Positions 6,749 to 10,397 of a stretch of 10,397 bases of DNA are shown piece by piece. The notes under the pieces are model-generated. The model did no database searches. It had not been told where the DNA came from and saw only the letters and a program-made list of their open reading frames with translations. The stretch covers positions 1 to 10,397 of the forward strand of contig JACCVB010000273.1 of the NCBI GenBank assembly GCA_013698385.1, given 5' to 3'. Source of the stretch: Chloroflexota bacterium (GTDB lineage: Bacteria > Chloroflexota > Limnocylindria > Limnocylindrales > CSP1-4). The translations under genes were made by a program, and so were the position numbers. Position 1 is the first letter of the stretch. Each line of letters starts with the position of its first letter.

Positions 6749-7004
6749 ATGGCCAATGCTCCGGACATCGGCACGGTGTGGGAAGACGTACAGGCCCAGC
6801 TGCCCGCGGCTGGAGCGTCGATAGTCTCCGTTGCGCATCGACCGGCCTGACCGCGGCGCAACGCTCGGAGGACGGATCGCCGTCGCCCTGGCACCGGACG
6901 GCTCGGAGCGCGCCGCGCGTGCCGCGACGCCCGATGCTGCGCTCCGCGGCTTGGTGCAGATCGCCGGTGGTACCCTTCCGTGCGGCGCCGTTACAGGCGG
7001 CTGA
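6749..7004 (+). pseudogene. Small unknown ORF split by a one-base frameshift
   Basis: The first frame reads MANAPDIGTVWEDVQAQLP then AAGASIVSVAHRP and stops at 6848-6850. The +1 frame takes over at about 6843 as GATLGGRIAVALAPDGSERA, then DAALRGLVQIAGGTLP, stopping at 7002-7004. Both halves have the GC-ending codons and composition of real coding DNA. Removing one base between about 6838 and 6852 would restore a protein of about 84 residues. No slippery heptamer is seen, so programmed frameshifting is unlikely; a mutation or a sequencing error is more probable. I do not recognise the family. It lies just before an HNH nuclease remnant on the same strand. Confidence 0.5.
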
Positions 7005-7063
7005 CAGAGGTGCCCGCAGTCAACGCGAGACGGCGACGTGGACCTCTTCCCACGCCATCGCGG

Positions 7064-7303
7064 GGCCACCAGCCCGTGGTTCGATTGTCGACGGGAGTAG
7101 CGCGGACTCGGCTCGGCGACCTGGCCGTGGTGTGTTCGAATTGCCACCGGATGGCTCACCGGCTCCGGCCCTGGCCTTTGATCTGTGCCCTCCGCCAAAT
7201 CCTGAACGCTTCGGTGGCAGTCACTAATCGCTGGCTGCCCAGGTCGGAGGTATCGGCGGGCACGTCCAGCGTCTCGGCGAACGTCGCCTGCACCGCGTCC
7301 TGA
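7064..7303 (+). pseudogene. HNH endonuclease, C-terminal remnant
   Basis: The reading LSTGVARTRLGDLAVVCSNC then HRMAHR is the second half of an HNH motif (V-C-x-N-C-H-x-x-x-H) of the McrA-like type, followed by RPWPLICALRQIL, matching the PW-x-x-x-x-LR ending common in that family. The first half should give a Cys pair and a V-H-H before PLS; here there is only GHQPVVRLS, and no upstream frame supplies the missing cysteines or histidine pair. So the N-terminal half is lost or scrambled. From about 7214 to the stop at 7301-7303 the frame is probably run-on. The intact family cuts DNA, in restriction or in mobile elements. Confidence 0.5.
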
Positions 7304-7431
7304 GCCGCCCGGCAACTCGAGCGGCCACAGACAGGCCCGGTAGCCCGTCGACCGCCCACCGGCGGCCCTGGGCCATCTGAAGGCGGTCGGTCGCGACGAC
7401 GGGCCGAGCCGCGCGATAAGTTTCACGTAAG

Positions 7432-7471
7432 CCGGGACGGCGAGGCTGTCACGCCCCGGCCTCGGTCCCGG
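7432..7471. repeat. Imperfect inverted repeat, possible msrA terminator
   Basis: CCGGGAC and CGAGG on the left (split by a two-base bulge) pair with CCTCG and GTCCCGG on the right over a 14-base loop, 12 bp in all. It lies 50 bases past the msrA stop on the minus strand. There is no T-run, so its role as a terminator is uncertain. Confidence 0.35.
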
Positions 7472-7521
7472 ACGTTCGATCCCGTTGTCCACCAGCGGCT
7501 AGACGTCCGGGCCGACCGGGG

Positions 7522-8181
7522 CTATTCGACCCGCACGCCGACGCCGATCGGGCAGGCCACGCCCGTGCCGTGGTCAGGGCAATAGCCCCGGGGGTTCTTG
7601 TCCAGGTACTGCTGGTGTTCGTCCTCGGCGTAGAAGAACGGGCCTGCATCGGCGATCTCGGTCGTGATCGTGCCGAAGCCGGCAGCGCTGAGGCGGACCT
7701 GGTAAGCGTCGCGCGAGGCTTCCGCGTGGCGGCGCTGCTCGTCGTCGGCCACGAGGATGATGGATCGATACTGCGTACCCGTGTCGTTGCCCTGGCGCAT
7801 GCCCTGGGTCGGATCGTGGTGTTCCCAGAAGAGGCGCAGCAACTTCTCGTACGTGACGCGCGCGGGGTCGTAGGCCACGAGGACGGCCTCGGCGTGACCG
7901 GTCTTGCCGGAGCAGGCTTCGCGGTAGGTCGGATTTGGGGTGCTCCCACCGGCGTAGCCGACCGCAGTGCTGACGACGCCCGGCACCTGCCAGAACGCCT
8001 TCTCGGCGCCCCAGAAACAGCCGAGCCCGAAGACGGCCGTCCGGGTGCCCTCTGGCCACGGCCCGGCGATGGGCGTGCCGAGGACGGAATGGAGGCCCGG
8101 CTGGAGGATCGCATCGGGGCGACCGGGCAGGGCTTCAGCGGGGGAGGGGACGGTCTGGTCGTTGGAACGGAGGAACCACAT
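7522..8181 (-). CDS. msrA: Peptide methionine sulfoxide reductase MsrA
   Basis: Reduces the S-form of methionine sulfoxide in proteins back to methionine in the cytoplasm. 219 residues, like E. coli MsrA (212). The catalytic motif GCFWGAE has its cysteine at C55. GYAGG, YREACSGKTGHAEAV and QYRSII follow in the family order. The C-terminal cysteines C201 (GYCPDHG) and C210 (ACPIG) match the resolving and recycling cysteines of three-Cys enzymes, so reduction through thioredoxin is expected. The N-terminal stretch with PSPAEALPGR resembles that of the long MsrA forms. No MsrB domain is fused and none is nearby. The ATG at 8181 has a TAGCAT box six bases before it and no ribosome site. Confidence 0.97.
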   Translation of the reverse strand: MWFLRSNDQTVPSPAEALPGRPDAILQPGLHSVLGTPIAGPWPEGTRTAVFGLGCFWGAEKAFWQVPGVVSTAVGYAGGSTPNPTYREACSGKTGHAEAVLVAYDPARVTYEKLLRLFWEHHDPTQGMRQGNDTGTQYRSIILVADDEQRRHAEASRDAYQVRLSAAGFGTITTEIADAGPFFYAEDEHQQYLDKNPRGYCPDHGTGVACPIGVGVRVE

Positions 8182-8187
8182 GCCGGG

Positions 8188-8193
8188 ATGCTA
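8188..8193 (-). promoter_or_regulatory. Putative -10 box TAGCAT of msrA
   Basis: TAGCAT on the minus strand, six bases before the msrA ATG, within GCGGTAGCAT. It shares GCGGTAGC with the aldolase box. There is no Shine-Dalgarno site, which fits a leaderless mRNA. Confidence 0.5.
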
Positions 8194-8231
8194 CCGCGGT
8201 TGTGCGACGAACCGGTGACGCCGCGGCGAAC

Positions 8232-8237
8232 TAGCAT
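8232..8237 (+). promoter_or_regulatory. Putative -10 box TAGCAT of the serine hydrolase gene
   Basis: The same hexamer as the msrA box, in the opposite direction and eight bases before the hydrolase ATG. The two boxes are 38 bases apart in a 64-base divergent gap, so both promoters share one small control region. Confidence 0.5.
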
Positions 8238-8245
8238 TTCAACCG

Positions 8246-9085
8246 ATGGACGACCGACTGGTTACCGCGCTGACCGCCATCGATGGCTGGGGCACAGAGC
8301 ATGCTGCGGCGGCCGTGGTCGGTCCGGACCGGCTCGTCGCCAGTCACGGCGATGCGGAGCGGTCCTTCCGCTGGGCGTCGGTCACGAAACCGGTCACGGC
8401 GCTCGCGGTCCTTCTGGCCGTCGAAAACGGACTGCTGGATCTCGATGAACCGGCGGGCCCGTCGGAGTCGACCGTTCGACATCTCCTGGCGCACACCTCC
8501 GGATTGCCGTTCGAAGGAACGGCGGCCATCGGTCGCCCAGGCTCTCGCCGGATCTATTCGAATCACGGCTTCGATCTCCTGGGGGACCTCGTGTCGGAGC
8601 GGATCGGCCGCCCGTTCGGTGACATCCTTGGCGAGTCGGTTCTCGGGCCACTCGGGATGGGGGGAACGACGCTCATCGGGCGCCCCTCAGAGGGTCTCGC
8701 CGGACCCCTGGCGGACCTCGTTCGACTAGCCGGGGAGTTCCTCCGTCCGACCCTGCTCGCCCCGCGCACGGCCCTCGCTCTCCGCACCATCGCCTTCCCC
8801 GGATTGGCCGGCGTCGTCCCGGGAGTCGGGCGGTTCGACCCCTGCGATTGGGGCCTCGGCGCGGAGATCCGCGGCGACAAGCGGCCGCACTGGACGGGCC
8901 GCCACAATCGTCCGTCGACGTTCGGACATTTCGGGGGAGCGGGCACGTTCCTCTGGGTGGACCCCGATCTCGATCACGCGCTCGTGTGCCTGACGGACCG
9001 CGACTTCGGCCCCTGGGCGCTGGAGGTCTGGCCGACAATCTCTGACGCGGTCATCGAGGTCATCGCCGCCGGCGACGCCCGATGA
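8246..9085 (+). CDS. Beta-lactamase-fold serine hydrolase (class C type)
   Basis: 279-residue member of the Beta-lactamase (PF00144) family, which includes esterases, D-Ala-D-Ala peptidases and class C lactamases. All three active-site motifs are present: S45-V-T-K48, Y104-S-N106 and H228-F-G230 in place of the K-T-G motif. HLLAHTSGLP (79-88) and the GPLGM segment are typical of the family. It is shorter than most members (350-400) and has no signal peptide, so it is probably cytoplasmic, which argues for an esterase or amidase rather than an antibiotic lactamase. The substrate is unknown. It is divergent from msrA, and its last 26 bases overlap the end of the MFS gene on the other strand. 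Confidence 0.93.
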   Translation: MDDRLVTALTAIDGWGTEHAAAAVVGPDRLVASHGDAERSFRWASVTKPVTALAVLLAVENGLLDLDEPAGPSESTVRHLLAHTSGLPFEGTAAIGRPGSRRIYSNHGFDLLGDLVSERIGRPFGDILGESVLGPLGMGGTTLIGRPSEGLAGPLADLVRLAGEFLRPTLLAPRTALALRTIAFPGLAGVVPGVGRFDPCDWGLGAEIRGDKRPHWTGRHNRPSTFGHFGGAGTFLWVDPDLDHALVCLTDRDFGPWALEVWPTISDAVIEVIAAGDAR

Positions 9086-10250
9086 CCAGGCCCGGCCCTC
9101 CGGCCGCCGCGGCCACGAGGAGCAATGCGGGGATCAGCGCCATGACCGACAGCAGCCCGCCAACGGTCGCCGGCGCACCGAACAGGGCGCCCGCCCGGAA
9201 GGTGCCCGACAGCGACAGAGCATCGCCCTGTTCATCCGGCTCGGCCATCAACGTCGCCATGGCCGGTGCCATCGTGGTCACGGTGCCACTCGCTGCCCCG
9301 CCAAGCACGAGTAGCACCGCGTACACGACGATCGGGGGCGCGGGATCCGTCGTGCCAAACGTCGGGCCGATCATCAACAGCGCGGCCACCGCGACGGCGG
9401 CAAGCGCGGTCAATGCGCCGAACGCCCCGATCCTGACGGCCGTCGGAACCCAGCGGGTCGCCACATTGCGGAGCGAGAGGAGGGCCACCGTGCCCGCCGT
9501 CTCGGAGGCGGTGATGAGCCAGCCGATCGCGGCCGGCCCAAGGTCCGAGTTCACGAGGATCACCGGGATGTACGAGCCGACCATGGACCACCAGACCCCA
9601 CCCGCGGCACTGGCCCAGCAGGCTACGTCCACGCCGTCGCGCCGCAGGAGCGACATCGACCCACCGGACAGCTGGCGATCGAACGGTGGGAGGCGGCGCA
9701 TCAGCGGGGTCCCCATCACGGCCATCGCGGCCCCGACGACGGCCGCGCTCATCGCCACCTGGAGGCCAAGCGATGCCAGCGAGCCGGCCAGCACCGGACC
9801 GATGAGCGTTCCGGCACTGCCGGCCACGTTCACGTCCACGAGTCGTTGAACAGGCCGCGACACGCCCCGGATCGCATGGGTCTGACTGGAAGTCCAGAAG
9901 ATGGCGCGCGCAGCGCCCTGGAGTACCTGGGCCAGGACGAATACGGGCAGGGCGACGTTGACGACCAGCAGCCCGAACCCCACCAGCATCAGCATGCTGG
10001 ACAGCGCGATCAGGGTCCGGTCCGGGAAACGGCCCAGCAGGACCGGGAGGGCGAGGCGGGTCAGGAACTGCGCGGCGGCCGCGGTGGCGACGAGAAATCC
10101 CACGGTGGCCGCGCCGTAACCTGCCCCGAGGGCGAGCAACGGGATCGCCAGGGTCGCCACCCCGAGTCCGACCGAGAACGCGAACACCACGGCCAGGGCG
10201 ACCACGCGATCTCGACGGTCATCGGCAGTCCGTCCCGGCCTTTGAGGCAT
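9060..10250 (-). CDS. MFS transporter
   Basis: 396-residue major facilitator with about 12 hydrophobic segments in two halves, the usual size for the family. After a short charged N-terminus (QRPGRTADDRRDR) the first helix begins near residue 14. A motif A-like loop, LLGRFPDRTLIAL, lies between helices 2 and 3, and a hydrophilic loop (MRRLPPFDRQLSGGSMSLLRRD) separates the halves. It ends in a basic GRRRRR tail. The substrate cannot be read; small-molecule or drug efflux is usual for such proteins. A GTG at 10253 directly precedes the chosen ATG. There is no ribosome site at good spacing. A gene on the same strand ends 41 bases upstream, so the two may be co-transcribed. Confidence 0.9.
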   Translation of the reverse strand: MPQRPGRTADDRRDRVVALAVVFAFSVGLGVATLAIPLLALGAGYGAATVGFLVATAAAAQFLTRLALPVLLGRFPDRTLIALSSMLMLVGFGLLVVNVALPVFVLAQVLQGAARAIFWTSSQTHAIRGVSRPVQRLVDVNVAGSAGTLIGPVLAGSLASLGLQVAMSAAVVGAAMAVMGTPLMRRLPPFDRQLSGGSMSLLRRDGVDVACWASAAGGVWWSMVGSYIPVILVNSDLGPAAIGWLITASETAGTVALLSLRNVATRWVPTAVRIGAFGALTALAAVAVAALLMIGPTFGTTDPAPPIVVYAVLLVLGGAASGTVTTMAPAMATLMAEPDEQGDALSLSGTFRAGALFGAPATVGGLLSVMALIPALLLVAAAAGGPGLVIGRRRRR

Positions 10251-10291
10251 CACCCGAGACGAATGGGGCTCCCCCGGAGCTCGTCAAATCG

Positions 10292-10397
10292 TCAGCGAGC
10301 CGCGTCGGTCACTTCCTGGAGGGCGGATGCCTTTCGCTTCTCCATCCGCGCCCCAAGGTCCTCGAGTTCCGCCGATTCGAAGACGGAGCGCGCCTTG
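10292..10397 (-). CDS. 3' end of an unknown gene
   Basis: The last 34 codons of a gene entering from the right edge, ending in TGA. The visible part is charged and helical (SVFESAELEDLGARMEKR, then ASALQEVTDAAR), with GC-ending codons like the other real genes. Too little is visible to name a family. It lies 41 bases upstream of the MFS transporter on the same strand and may share its transcript. Confidence 0.6.
   Translation of the reverse strand, partial: KARSVFESAELEDLGARMEKRKASALQEVTDAAR

Noticed and set aside
7156..7359. Minus-strand 67-codon ORF containing AAQDAVQATFAETLDVPAD
   Set aside because: Codon use looks fairly good, and a remnant is possible, but it overlaps the HNH motif on the other strand, has only a GTG without a ribosome site, and matches no family I know.
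9082..9849. 255-codon plus-strand ORF
   Set aside because: It is antisense to the MFS transporter, which has clear membrane helices and a motif A loop. The Ala/Pro/Thr-rich reading is a shadow.

Overview
GC-rich window (GC content judged by eye, not counted) with dense, strongly GC3-biased genes and no mobile-element body, rRNA, tRNA or CRISPR array that I can see. Gene content (a class A penicillin-binding protein with a long Pro/Thr/Ser tail, a KDPG-type aldolase, DUF2243, MsrA) plus four TANNNT boxes lying only 6-8 bases before start codons without Shine-Dalgarno sites (the signature of leaderless transcription) fit a high-GC soil or freshwater bacterium. My guess is Chloroflexota of the Limnocylindria type, with Actinomycetota as the alternative. 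This is inference; no taxonomic marker gene is present.

Layout. Positions 1-3764 hold two minus-strand genes: an aldolase of the KDPG/KDPGal family and, 166 bases downstream of it, a bifunctional peptidoglycan synthase whose repeat-rich C-terminus runs off the left edge. Positions 3765-4584 are poor in genes: a frameshifted helix-turn-helix remnant and one possible small helical protein. Positions 4585-6297 carry a DUF2243 membrane protein, a strong bidirectional terminator, a glyoxalase-fold (VOC) protein on the minus strand, an orphan gene tail, and a small PH-like domain protein.

Positions 6298-7521 are a decayed accessory stretch. About 440 bases hold no gene. Then comes a well-started small ORF broken by a single-base frameshift, followed by the C-terminal half of an HNH nuclease without its upstream part. 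Positions 7522-10397 return to intact genes: msrA and a beta-lactamase-fold serine hydrolase are divergently transcribed from two TAGCAT boxes; the hydrolase runs into an MFS transporter tail to tail with a 26-base overlap; and the 3' end of an unknown gene lies just upstream of the transporter.

How they work together: the intact genes look like housekeeping functions (cell wall synthesis, sugar acid catabolism, oxidative repair, transport) without one shared pathway. I see no convincing new multi-gene system. The most interesting points are the leaderless promoter pattern and the two frameshifted remnants that mark sites of gene decay or assembly error.
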